Made by a program: the position numbers and the translations under genes
Notes under the pieces: generated by a model
What the model was told of the DNA's origin: nothing
Databases searched by the model: none
The model's input: only the letters and a program-made list of their open reading frames with translations
Assembly: GCF_036840915.1 (NCBI RefSeq)
Contig: NZ_CP085725.1
Location: 3,401,872 to 3,465,871 of the forward strand
From: Flavobacterium hankyongi
Lineage (GTDB): Bacteria; Bacteroidota; Bacteroidia; Flavobacteriales; Flavobacteriaceae
DNA length: 64,000 nucleotides
Direction of reading: 5' to 3'
Shown: in pieces, positions 41,881-50,907 of the stretch
Layout: each line of letters begins with the position of its first letter
Numbering within the stretch: the first letter of the stretch is position 1

Positions 41881-43821
41881 ATGGCTAACAAAAAGCAAAC
41901 AAATTCAAAAATAATTTCTGAGGGAAAAGAAACACAAAAATCATATTCATGGATGTTATGGGCTGTTGGAATTGTTTCCTTTGCTTTGTATGCAAATACT
42001 TTGGCTCATGGCTTTGTTTTAGATGATATAGCTGTTATTGAGCAAAATAAATTTGTAAAAAATGGTATTTTGGGAATCAAAGATATTTTAACTACTTTTT
42101 ATTGGCAGGGATATTGGAATTCAAATAGTGGTTTATATAGACCAATGTCTTTAATCTTTTTTGCAATTGAATGGCAATTGATGCCCAATTCTCCTTTTAT
42201 TCATCATTTTAGCAATGTTGTATTGTATGTTTTGAATAATATATTGTTGTTCATAATACTAAGACATTTTTTTAAAAACTATTCGTATTGGATTTCATTT
42301 ATCATCGTGATCCTTTTTGCAGTTCACCCAATACATACTGAAGTTGTTGCTAACATTAAAAGTAGAGATGAAATTTTGTGCTTGCTTTTTTTCCTGTTGT
42401 CTGTCTACAGTTCATTCTGTAGAAAAGGAATGTATTGGAAAATTACATCGGTTATTTTCTTCCTTTTTTGCTTACTTTCTAAAGAAGCAGGCATTTTGTT
42501 TCTTCCAATTTTGGCTTTCCTTTCATGGAACGAATTCAAGAATACCCAACAAGTAGTAAAAAGTGTTTTGCCTCATGTTGTTGTTACTATTTGTTGGTTA
42601 ATTTGTCATCAGTTTATAATAAATACATCTCCATACAAAAGAATACAATATACTTATTTGGATAATTCTTTAGTAGCTTGTGGGGATAAATTGACACAAA
42701 TAGCAACAGGTTTTACAATTTTAGGACGTTACATCTGTAATGCTTTTTTTCCTGTGAATATGAGTTATGATTATTCCTTTAACCAAATTCCCTGTGCTGA
42801 ATTTTTATCATTGTCTTTTTTTGGGAGTATATTTTTAATACTACTATTACTAGGAATTGCTTTTTATTATAGAAAGAAATGTTCTGTTATTTCATTTGCA
42901 ATTATTTTCTTTTTTATAACCATCACTTTAGCTACAAATATCATAACGTTGATCGGAACAACAATGGGGGATAGGTTGCTATATACACCAGTTTTAGGAA
43001 TCTGTATTACTTCCGTTTTTATTGTTTTCCATAGTTTTAAGAAGATGCAAAAAGACTCGAATAATAGTAGAATAATTTTTGCTTTTGGATTACTCTTTTT
43101 GGCTTTTTTCATTAATTCTTTCCAAAGAAATAAAGACTGGAAATCTAATTTTACTCTTTTAACTTCAGATATAAATCACGCTCCAAATAGTGCACGAGTT
43201 AACTTTAATTACGCAACTACTTTTTTTTCACAATTACCAGAAGATATTTCCGAGCAGCAATCACAGTTGCCTAGCATTATTGAGTATTATAAAAGAGCTT
43301 TGCGTATTGATCCAAATGATAAGGGTACATTGACGAATCTAGGTGTTTGTTATTATAGATTGAAAGATTATGATAATGCCTATAGTTGTACTAGTAAGGC
43401 GATGGAAATTGATCCAAATGACGGAACGCTTTTTAGAAATATGGCAGACATATATTTTATGAAGGGTGAATTTGAAAAAGCTGTTACCTATTACAAGAAA
43501 AGTATTTTAAGTAAATCAGATGATTCAAATACATATAACTTTTATGGTTCTGCTCTTTTTAATTTGAAAAGATACAATGAAGCGATGACTGTTTTTGAAG
43601 AAGGACTTAAGAAACAACCTAATCATGCTCAAATGTGGTTAAATTATGGTAATGCATTGGCTATATCAATTCATTTCAAAGAGGCTATTAAAGCCTTTGA
43701 AAAAGCTTATGCATTAAATCCTGATCAAAAACAAGCTCTTAATTGCTTATTCATGGTATACAGAGACACTGGAGATTATGTTAAAGCAAATTATTACTAT
43801 GAACTTTATATAAAAAAATAG
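41881..43821 (+). CDS. TMTC-like membrane protein with TPR repeats
   Basis: A 646-residue protein. Residues about 20-420 hold about eleven membrane helices with a first outer loop A-H-G-F-V-L-D-D-I-A-V-I (acidic pair as in GT-C enzymes) and T-T-M-G-D-R-L-L-Y-T-P-V-L-G, close to the signature of TMTC proteins. Residues about 440-646 are five or so TPR repeats (for example A-L-R-I-D-P-N-D-K-G-T-L-T-N-L-G-V-C-Y-Y). TMTC1-4 are animal protein O-mannosyltransferases that take mannose from a lipid phosphate. A bacterial counterpart next to a DPM1-like gene suggests protein O-glycosylation in the periplasm. This is inference from fold and context. Confidence 0.82.
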   Translation: MANKKQTNSKIISEGKETQKSYSWMLWAVGIVSFALYANTLAHGFVLDDIAVIEQNKFVKNGILGIKDILTTFYWQGYWNSNSGLYRPMSLIFFAIEWQLMPNSPFIHHFSNVVLYVLNNILLFIILRHFFKNYSYWISFIIVILFAVHPIHTEVVANIKSRDEILCLLFFLLSVYSSFCRKGMYWKITSVIFFLFCLLSKEAGILFLPILAFLSWNEFKNTQQVVKSVLPHVVVTICWLICHQFIINTSPYKRIQYTYLDNSLVACGDKLTQIATGFTILGRYICNAFFPVNMSYDYSFNQIPCAEFLSLSFFGSIFLILLLLGIAFYYRKKCSVISFAIIFFFITITLATNIITLIGTTMGDRLLYTPVLGICITSVFIVFHSFKKMQKDSNNSRIIFAFGLLFLAFFINSFQRNKDWKSNFTLLTSDINHAPNSARVNFNYATTFFSQLPEDISEQQSQLPSIIEYYKRALRIDPNDKGTLTNLGVCYYRLKDYDNAYSCTSKAMEIDPNDGTLFRNMADIYFMKGEFEKAVTYYKKSILSKSDDSNTYNFYGSALFNLKRYNEAMTVFEEGLKKQPNHAQMWLNYGNALAISIHFKEAIKAFEKAYALNPDQKQALNCLFMVYRDTGDYVKANYYYELYIKK

Positions 43822-43840
43822 GCCGTATTAATACGGCCTA
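43819..43840. terminator. Bidirectional terminator between convergent genes
   Basis: TAGGCCGTAT / ATACGGCCTA with a two-base centre, immediately after the TMTC-like stop and before the stop of the large repeat protein. Confidence 0.75.
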
Positions 43841-43866
43841 TAATTATTTGTTTGGTTATTTATTAG

Positions 43867-46800
43867 TTACTTTTTTATAACTAATTTTTTTGTTGGAATA
43901 TTTGTTCCTTTACCACCTTTTACAAAGTAGGTCCCTTCACTTAGTCTTTCAATATTGATGGTAGTTTTAGTATTAGCTTTTGCACTAAAACGTTCTACAA
44001 TTTGACCTATTTGATTTATAATTACAAAATCACCATCTGTTTCAGTCTCAATATTAAGATTTCCATTCGTTGGATTAGGATACATTTTGAATTTAGAGAA
44101 TAAATCAAATTCATTAATGCCAAGAGTAGTTACTGTAATACAATTTGAAGTCACAGTACAACCACCAACAGTAATGTCAACTTTATAATCTCCAACTACA
44201 GTAGGAGTATAAGTTTGATTTGTTTCACCTGTTAAACTTGTATTAGGACAACTGTACCATTGATAAGTAGCTCCAGTTTGAGTTGCAGTCAATACACCAG
44301 CAGCTTGAGTTACGTTTGAATCAATAGCTGATGGTTCAGTAATTGTGAAACTTTGAGTATCTGTACAACCATTCGCATCGGTAACCGTAACAGTATAAGT
44401 TCCTGCTACAAGTCCAGAAGCAGTTGTACTAGTTCCGCCAGTTGGAGCCCAAGAATAAGTATACCCAGCAGTTCCACCTGAAGCACTTACTGTAGCAGAT
44501 CCGTTTGCACCACCATTACAAGATACATTGGTTTGCGCTGAAGCTGATGCAATTAATGCAGTTGGTTGTATTATTGTAAAACTTTGAGTATCTGTACAGC
44601 CATTAGCATCTGTAACCGTAACAGTGTAAGTTCCTGCTGTAAGTCCTGAAGCTGTAGCGCCAGTTCCGCCAGTTGGAGCCCAAGAATAAGTATATCCAGC
44701 AGTTCCACCTGAAGCACTTACTGTAGCAGATCCGTTTGCACCACCATTACAAGATACATTGGTTTGCGCTGAAGCTGATGCAATTAATGCGGTTGGTTGA
44801 TTTACAGTAATTCCAGAAACAGTTCCGGTACATCCATTAGCATCAGTAATTGTAACAGAGTAAGTTCCAGCAGCAAGTGAAGTTCTATCTTCGGTAGTTG
44901 GGCCACCCACCCAGTTAAAAGTATATGGTCCTACACCACCAGTTGGAGTCAGGTTGATTGCTCCTGTGTTACCACCATTACAAGCCACGTTTGTTACTAC
45001 AGTTGTTCCGCTTACCGCAGAAGCTGGTTGTGTAACAGTTGCATTTACAGTTCCAGTACAACCATTAGCATCAGTGATAGTTACCGAATATGTTCCAGCA
45101 GCAAGTGAAGTTCTATCTTCGGTAGTTGGGCCACCCACCCAGTTAAAAGTATATGGTCCTACACCACCAGTTGGAGTCAGGTTGATTGCTCCTGTGTTAC
45201 CACCATTACAAGCCACGTTTGTTACTACAGTTGTTCCGCTTACCGCAGAAGCTGGTTGTGTAACAGTTGCATTTACAGTTCCAGTACAACCATTAGCATC
45301 AGTGATAGTTACCGAATATGTTCCAGCAGCAAGTGAAGTTCTATCTTCGGTAGTTGGGCCACCCACCCAGTTAAAAGTATATGGTCCTACACCACCAGTT
45401 GGAGTCAGGTTAATTGCTCCTGTGTTACCACCAAAGCAAGCAACATTTGTTACTACAGTTGTTCCGCTTACCGCAGAAGTTGGTTGTGTAACAGTTGCAT
45501 TTACAGTTCCAGTACAACCATTAGCATCAGTGATAGTTACCGAATATGTTCCAGCAGCAAGTGAAGTTCTATCTTCGGTAGTTGGGCCACCCACCCAGTT
45601 AAAAGTATATGGTCCTACACCACCAGTTGGAGTCAGGTTAATTGCTCCTGTGTTACCACCAAAGCAAGCAACATTTGTTACTACAGTTGTTCCGCTTACC
45701 GCAGAAGTTGGTTGTGTAACAGTTGCATTTACAGTTCCAGTACAACCATTAGCATCAGTGATAGTTACCGAATATGTTCCAGCAGCAAGTGAAGTTCTAT
45801 CTTCGGTAGTTGGGCCACCCACCCAGTTAAAAGTATATGGTCCTACACCACCAGTTGGAGTCAGGTTAATTGCTCCTGTGTTACCACCAAAGCAAGCAAC
45901 ATTTGTTACTACAGTTGTTCCGCTTACCGCAGAAGCTGGTTGTGTAACAGTTGCATTTACAGTTCCAGTACAACCATTAGCATCAGTGATAGTTACCGAA
46001 TATGTTCCAGCAACAAGTGAAGTTCTATCTTCGGTAGTTGGGCCACCCACCCAGTTAAAAGTATATGGTCCTACACCACCAGTTGGAGTCAGGTTAATTG
46101 CTCCTGTGTTACCACCAAAGCAAGCAACATTTGTTACTACAGTTGTTCCGCTTACCGCAGAAGCTGGTTGTGTAACAGTTGCATTTACAGTTCCAGTACA
46201 ACCATTAGCATCAGTGATAGTTACCGAATATGTTCCAGCAGCAAGTGAAGTTCTATCTTCGGTAGTTGGGCCACCCACCCAGTTAAAAGTATATGGTCCT
46301 ACACCACCAGTTGGAGTCAGGTTAATTGCTCCTGTGTTACCACCAAAGCAAGCAACATTTGTTACTACAGTTGTTCCGCTTACCGCAGAAGCTGGTTGTG
46401 TAACAGTTGCATTTACAGTTCCAGTACAACCATTAGCATCAGTGATAGTTACCGAATATGTTCCAGCAGCAAGTGAAGTTCTATCTTCGGTAGTTGGGCC
46501 ACCCACCCAGTTAAAAGTATATGGTCCTACACCACCAGTTGGAGTCAGGTTAATTGCTCCTGTGTTACCACCAAAGCAAGCAACATTTGTTACTACAGTT
46601 GTTCCGCTTACCGCAGAAGCTGGTTGTGTAATTGTAAAGTTTCTAGTAGCGGTACATCCGTTAGCATCAGTTACAGTACATGTCCAAGTACCTGCTGTTA
46701 GGCCAGTTACCGAAGTTGTTCCGTCTCCAGTTGGATTTCCTGGAGTCCAGTTGTAGGTATATCCACCAGCTCCACCTGTAGCAGTATTTACTGAGGCAGC

Positions 46801-48339
46801 ACCATTTGATCCTCCATTACAAGCTATATTAGTTTGAGAAGCAGCTGTAAGAGAAAGGGCAGGAGGTTGTGTAATTGTAAAGTTTCTAGTAGCAGTACAT
46901 CCGTTAGCATCAGTTACAGTACATGTCCAAGTACCTGCTGTTAGTCCAGTAACCGAAGTTGTTCCGTCTCCAGTTGGATTTCCTGGAGTCCAGTTGTAGG
47001 TATATCCACCAGCTCCACCTGTAGCAGCATTTACTGAGGCAGCACCATTTGATCCTCCATTACAAGCTATATTAGTTTGAGAATTAGGATTTAATGTTAA
47101 AGCAGGAGGTTGGGTTATAGTATAATTTCTTGTTGCAGTACAACCAATATTGTCTGTTACTGTTACTGTATAGCTTCCAGCACTCAATCCTGAAGCTGTT
47201 GATCCAGTCCCGCCAGAAGGTGACCAAGAATAAGTGTAAGGTGCAATTCCTCCTGTAGGTATAATTGTAGCCGAACCTGTATTTCCTCCATTACAAGCGA
47301 CATTGGTTTGTGAAGCTGTTGAGGTATTAATATTGGATATTGTTAAGGTTGCTTGACTTGAATTTGTAAAACAAGTAATAGTTCCGTTATAAGTAATACA
47401 TCTATACAAATAACCATTCATGCCAGAAGTAGCTCCAGTTATCGTTAAAGTGTTTGTTGTTGCATTTGAATAAACACCTCCATTAGCGATATCAGTAAAT
47501 CCACTTCCAGTATTCACCTGCCATTGATAACCAGTTGCTCCTGTTGCAGTTACTGCAAAGGTTGTATTTGCATTATTGCAAATACTTCTGTTACTTGGTT
47601 GTGCAGTAATTGTTGGCGCAACACATACAGGAGTTTCTAATAATCTAAAATTATCGATAGCCCACTCTTCACTAGCGGCGTTCATAAAAGCTCTAATTCT
47701 TAAATCTAAAGTTGTTCCTGTTGAAGGTATAGGTACTTCAAGATTTTGAAAAGTTGAATTAAGAATAGTACTATCTCCAATACTGTCGTTATTAGTGTCT
47801 ATAGCTAATGATTTATTGTCTGTTCCACTGGTAGTTCCATTATTTGCGAAAAATCTTAACAAAGGTTGATATGCCCCGCCATCAACTCTATATTCGACAA
47901 TTACGTAATCATTATGTGAAAAACCAAATGCAGTGTTTTCAAATGCAGCTGTAGTGTTATTTGCTGCAAAAAGACCTCTAAAAATAAGACCGCTTTTGCC
48001 ATTAATATTAATTCCAGTCCAATTGATTTCTTGTTCTTCAGTTCCAACAATTGTTGTTCCAGTCATTCCATCATGATCCTCACCAGCCCAAAATTTAGAA
48101 CCTTCTACACTTGAATATCCACCAGTAGGAGTTGTTACAATATTAATTGAGGCATTATTAGTCCTAACAAAATATGCTGTATAGGGAAAACCAAATCCAG
48201 TATTGTTCTCGGGGGTTCTGGTCCCGCTTGATGGTGCTCCGGCATCTTCAAAAGTATCGCTCCAAAACTGAGTTTGGGCATTACCATTAAAAAGACCAAA
48301 GAGTAACACCATAAAAAGTAGTGTAATTTTTTGTTTCAT
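43867..48339 (-). CDS. Giant SprB-like repeat adhesin with T9SS tail
   Basis: A 1490-residue surface protein. A signal peptide (1-21, ending N-A-Q) is followed by a domain at about 24-238 that also occurs twice in the 628-residue protein upstream, an Ig-like region (about 240-337), and thirteen SprB-like repeats (about 338-1325). Eight of these are nearly identical, 76-77 residues each, with one Cys early (N-V-A-C-F-G-G or N-V-A-C-N-G-G) and one late (A-N-G-C-T-G), likely a disulfide per repeat. A type A T9SS tail (K-M-Y-P-N-P-T-N-G-N) ends the protein. SprB is the mobile gliding adhesin of Flavobacterium; this one is much shorter. It is last in an eight-gene unit. Confidence 0.92.
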   Translation of the reverse strand: MKQKITLLFMVLLFGLFNGNAQTQFWSDTFEDAGAPSSGTRTPENNTGFGFPYTAYFVRTNNASINIVTTPTGGYSSVEGSKFWAGEDHDGMTGTTIVGTEEQEINWTGININGKSGLIFRGLFAANNTTAAFENTAFGFSHNDYVIVEYRVDGGAYQPLLRFFANNGTTSGTDNKSLAIDTNNDSIGDSTILNSTFQNLEVPIPSTGTTLDLRIRAFMNAASEEWAIDNFRLLETPVCVAPTITAQPSNRSICNNANTTFAVTATGATGYQWQVNTGSGFTDIANGGVYSNATTNTLTITGATSGMNGYLYRCITYNGTITCFTNSSQATLTISNINTSTASQTNVACNGGNTGSATIIPTGGIAPYTYSWSPSGGTGSTASGLSAGSYTVTVTDNIGCTATRNYTITQPPALTLNPNSQTNIACNGGSNGAASVNAATGGAGGYTYNWTPGNPTGDGTTSVTGLTAGTWTCTVTDANGCTATRNFTITQPPALSLTAASQTNIACNGGSNGAASVNTATGGAGGYTYNWTPGNPTGDGTTSVTGLTAGTWTCTVTDANGCTATRNFTITQPASAVSGTTVVTNVACFGGNTGAINLTPTGGVGPYTFNWVGGPTTEDRTSLAAGTYSVTITDANGCTGTVNATVTQPASAVSGTTVVTNVACFGGNTGAINLTPTGGVGPYTFNWVGGPTTEDRTSLAAGTYSVTITDANGCTGTVNATVTQPASAVSGTTVVTNVACFGGNTGAINLTPTGGVGPYTFNWVGGPTTEDRTSLVAGTYSVTITDANGCTGTVNATVTQPASAVSGTTVVTNVACFGGNTGAINLTPTGGVGPYTFNWVGGPTTEDRTSLAAGTYSVTITDANGCTGTVNATVTQPTSAVSGTTVVTNVACFGGNTGAINLTPTGGVGPYTFNWVGGPTTEDRTSLAAGTYSVTITDANGCTGTVNATVTQPTSAVSGTTVVTNVACFGGNTGAINLTPTGGVGPYTFNWVGGPTTEDRTSLAAGTYSVTITDANGCTGTVNATVTQPASAVSGTTVVTNVACNGGNTGAINLTPTGGVGPYTFNWVGGPTTEDRTSLAAGTYSVTITDANGCTGTVNATVTQPASAVSGTTVVTNVACNGGNTGAINLTPTGGVGPYTFNWVGGPTTEDRTSLAAGTYSVTITDANGCTGTVSGITVNQPTALIASASAQTNVSCNGGANGSATVSASGGTAGYTYSWAPTGGTGATASGLTAGTYTVTVTDANGCTDTQSFTIIQPTALIASASAQTNVSCNGGANGSATVSASGGTAGYTYSWAPTGGTSTTASGLVAGTYTVTVTDANGCTDTQSFTITEPSAIDSNVTQAAGVLTATQTGATYQWYSCPNTSLTGETNQTYTPTVVGDYKVDITVGGCTVTSNCITVTTLGINEFDLFSKFKMYPNPTNGNLNIETETDGDFVIINQIGQIVERFSAKANTKTTINIERLSEGTYFVKGGKGTNIPTKKLVIKK
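44794..46620 (-). repeat. Eight tandem 228-base coding repeats
   Basis: Seven units of 228 bases and a last one of 231, nearly identical in DNA as well as protein. They differ at a few places, such as Phe or Asn after the first Cys, Ala, Thr or Val elsewhere, and CCATTACAAGCCACG versus CAAAGCAAGCAACA. Such low divergence points to recent expansion or gene conversion; copy number may vary between strains. Confidence 0.95.
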
Positions 48340-48371
48340 TTTATTTAGTATTTAGTTTATATTTGAAATAT

Positions 48372-48884
48372 TTATTTGACTAATCTAAAATCGAAAAAAG
48401 ATGATATTTCATTTTCCGAATGTTCATTTTTAGGACAATTATTATGGTCAAAATTTTTATTGTAATTCCATTCATTACTATGTAAATGGCAACCACCTGC
48501 AGATAAATAGATGTATCCAGTATAAGGTTTGTATCCTGTTGCAGTAATTTCTACCTTAATTTTTTTACTGACCTTGCCTTCAGTGGTAAAACCAGATAGG
48601 ATAGTATAATCCCCATTAGCTGTGAATATATCTTGGGTCGAGTTTAAAAGTCTATTCACTTTAGCTTTAACAGACATTTTACAATTTTCAATCGGTTTTA
48701 AGGTAGTCGCATCTAGAATTGATCCTTTCAGAACAATTTTTTTAGAAATCTTTCTAAGAGGTAATAAATCTATTACTGTACTTTTTTCTATTTGAGTGTT
48801 ATTAGCTAGTACATTTGTTCCTGAAACTGCTAAAATACCCATTGAAACTATACTTGCGTTTTTTACGAACAATCTTCTTTTCAT
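48372..48884 (-). CDS. Exported beta-sandwich protein, twin-arginine-like signal
   Basis: A 170-residue protein that starts M-K-R-R-L-F-V-K-N-A-S, a twin-arginine-type signal, followed by a hydrophobic run and S-G-T-N-V-L-A as a likely cleavage site. The body has G-S-I-L-D-A-T-T-L-K-P-I-E-N-C, a pattern of carboxypeptidase-regulatory-like or intradiol-dioxygenase-like sandwiches, then G-D-Y-T-I and G-C-H-L-H-S-N-E-W. The iron ligands of true intradiol dioxygenases cannot be matched. Tat export suggests folding or metal loading in the cytoplasm. It lies between two T9SS genes. Function unknown. Confidence 0.75.
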   Translation of the reverse strand: MKRRLFVKNASIVSMGILAVSGTNVLANNTQIEKSTVIDLLPLRKISKKIVLKGSILDATTLKPIENCKMSVKAKVNRLLNSTQDIFTANGDYTILSGFTTEGKVSKKIKVEITATGYKPYTGYIYLSAGGCHLHSNEWNYNKNFDHNNCPKNEHSENEISSFFDFRLVK

Positions 48885-48913
48885 AATTTTTAGATTTGAT
48901 TTTTTATGAGAAT

Positions 48914-48951
48914 ACTTTTCAATGATAAATTGGAAGTTATCATTGAAAAGT
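48914..48951. repeat. 15-base perfect intergenic hairpin within the operon
   Basis: ACTTTTCAATGATAA (48914-48928) and its exact complement (48937-48951) around an 8-base loop, in the 93-base gap between the 628-residue T9SS gene and the twin-arginine gene. No clear T-run follows on either strand, so an mRNA-stabilising or processing hairpin, or a weak attenuator, is more likely than a full terminator. Confidence 0.8.
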
Positions 48952-48977
48952 TTCCCTTTTAATTGGTTGCAGAAAAA

Positions 48978-50864
48978 TTATTTTTTAATAATCATTTTTT
49001 GAGTAATTACTTTTGAACCATCAGTTCCTTTTATAAAGTAAATACCATCCGATAGTGAATTAAGATTAATACTGTTTATAGTATTAGAGTTTATTTTGAA
49101 AGTATTAACCATTTGTCCTAATTGATTTATTACTTGAAAATCACCATCAAAATCTGATTTTATATTAATCACACTACCATTATTAGGATTTGGATACAAT
49201 ACAAATGATTTGTTTAAAATAAAACCTTCATTACTTAATGTACTGTCTAGTAACCTTAAATTATCCATTGCCCATTCTTCATTACTTGAATTAGAATGTG
49301 ATCTGATTCTTAAATCCAATGTAGTTCCTGTTCCTAGGATTGAATTTTCAAACTGTTGAAAATTAGTTGAAAGTATAGTTCCATCCCCAATATTGTCTGA
49401 ATTAGTATCTAAGGCTAAAGATCTATTGTTTGTGCCTGAACCAATATCGTTGTTTCCATAAAATCTTAGAAGTGGGCTGTAAGCACCTCCGTCAATTCTA
49501 TATTCAACAATTATATAATCGCTATGTGTGTCTCCTAAAGCTTGTGTCTCAAAAGCAGCTGATGTGTTGTTTGCTGCAAATAGTCCTTTAAAATGAAGAC
49601 CAGTTTTACCACTAATGTTAATTCCTGTCCAGTCAATTTGTTGTTCTTCTGTTCCTGCTAATGGTGCTCCCGAAATGTCATCATGATTTTCACCAGCCCA
49701 AAATTTCGCTCCTTCTCCTAATTGGTATCCACCACTAAGTGATGATACAAGGCTAATGTTAGAATTATTTGTTCTAATGAAATATGATGATAAAGGAGAA
49801 CCAAAACCTGAATTATTTTCAGCCGTTCTTACACCGTTAGATGGTGCTCCTGTGTCTTCAAAAGTATCATTCCAAAAGGAAGGAGTTGCAACAGGAACAT
49901 AATTTACAACAGCATTACCATTCATTGTAGAAGTACATAAACCAACGTTTCTAGTGCCAATTACAGTATAAGTTCCTGATGTTGTTTGATTACCAAAAGA
50001 AATTGCTGACCCAGTTCCTGCCACAGGTGATCCTACATTAGATGCTCCATTTTTTAATTGATAAGTAACTCCAACTTCTGAATTTGATAAACCAACTGAA
50101 ACCGATGAACCAGTTCCTCCACCTGTGACATTATATACTATTGGATTAACACATACTGGTCCTTCTTGAATTTTAAAATTATCTATGGCCCATTCTTCAC
50201 TTCCACCATTCATATAGCTTCTGATTCTAAGTGTTAAAATCAAACCAGATCCTGGGATTTGTTTTTCAAAAGATTGAAAAGTTGAAGTAAGAATTGTACC
50301 ATCACCTATATTATCTCCATTAGTATCTAATGACAATGATTTGTTATTTGTGCCACTGTTAATTCCATTATTCGCATAAAATTTCAAAAGCGGTAAATAA
50401 GCTCCTCCATCAATACTGTATTCAACGATTATGTAATCATTGTGGCTTGATCCAAAAGCAGAGTTTTCAAAAGCTGCGGTTGTGTTATTTGCAGCAAAAA
50501 GTCCATTAAAATACAAATTTGATCTACCACTAATACTGATTGTACTCCAAGTAATTTGTTGCTCTTCAGTGCCTGCAACAATTGCTCCAGTGATTTCATC
50601 ATGATTTTCTCCAGCCCAAAACTTTGATCCTTCGCCAGATAAATAACCTCCACTTAGTGAAGTTACAACATTTATTCCTGAATTGTTGGTTCTCGCAAAA
50701 TAAGAGGTATAAGGAGTGTCTGTTCCAGTATTGTTTCCTGGAGTTCTTGTGCCACTTGACGGAGCTCCTGCATCTTCAAATGTATCACTCCAAAAAACCT
50801 GTGCTTGTCCAGTAAAAATACCAAACACAAGTAAGATGATTGATAAAGTAATTTTGATCTTCAT
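48978..50864 (-). CDS. T9SS protein with a duplicated jelly-roll-like domain
   Basis: A 628-residue surface protein. After the signal peptide (1-21, ending G-Q-A-Q) come two copies of one domain, at about 24-236 and 329-541, both starting F-W-x-D-T-F-E-D and ending S-x-E-E-W-A-x-D-N. The same domain opens the 1490-residue protein. Between them is an Ig-like spacer (about 237-328). The T9SS tail begins F-V-L-Y-P-N-P-N-N-G-S near residue 557. The alternating strands and closing W-A-I-D-N-F suggest a lectin or MAM-like sandwich. The name and ligand of the domain are not known to me. Confidence 0.88.
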   Translation of the reverse strand: MKIKITLSIILLVFGIFTGQAQVFWSDTFEDAGAPSSGTRTPGNNTGTDTPYTSYFARTNNSGINVVTSLSGGYLSGEGSKFWAGENHDEITGAIVAGTEEQQITWSTISISGRSNLYFNGLFAANNTTAAFENSAFGSSHNDYIIVEYSIDGGAYLPLLKFYANNGINSGTNNKSLSLDTNGDNIGDGTILTSTFQSFEKQIPGSGLILTLRIRSYMNGGSEEWAIDNFKIQEGPVCVNPIVYNVTGGGTGSSVSVGLSNSEVGVTYQLKNGASNVGSPVAGTGSAISFGNQTTSGTYTVIGTRNVGLCTSTMNGNAVVNYVPVATPSFWNDTFEDTGAPSNGVRTAENNSGFGSPLSSYFIRTNNSNISLVSSLSGGYQLGEGAKFWAGENHDDISGAPLAGTEEQQIDWTGINISGKTGLHFKGLFAANNTSAAFETQALGDTHSDYIIVEYRIDGGAYSPLLRFYGNNDIGSGTNNRSLALDTNSDNIGDGTILSTNFQQFENSILGTGTTLDLRIRSHSNSSNEEWAMDNLRLLDSTLSNEGFILNKSFVLYPNPNNGSVINIKSDFDGDFQVINQLGQMVNTFKINSNTINSINLNSLSDGIYFIKGTDGSKVITQKMIIKK

Positions 50865-50907
50865 TTTATTAAATTTTTAGTTTATAGAATGTTTATTTTT
50901 AATGTTT

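Noticed and set aside
44954..46756. A 600-codon plus-strand open frame
   Set aside because: It is antisense to the adhesin repeats. The 228-base period is a multiple of three and lacks stops in that frame, so the frame stays open by repetition; the product is a monotonous repeat with no signal or domain.
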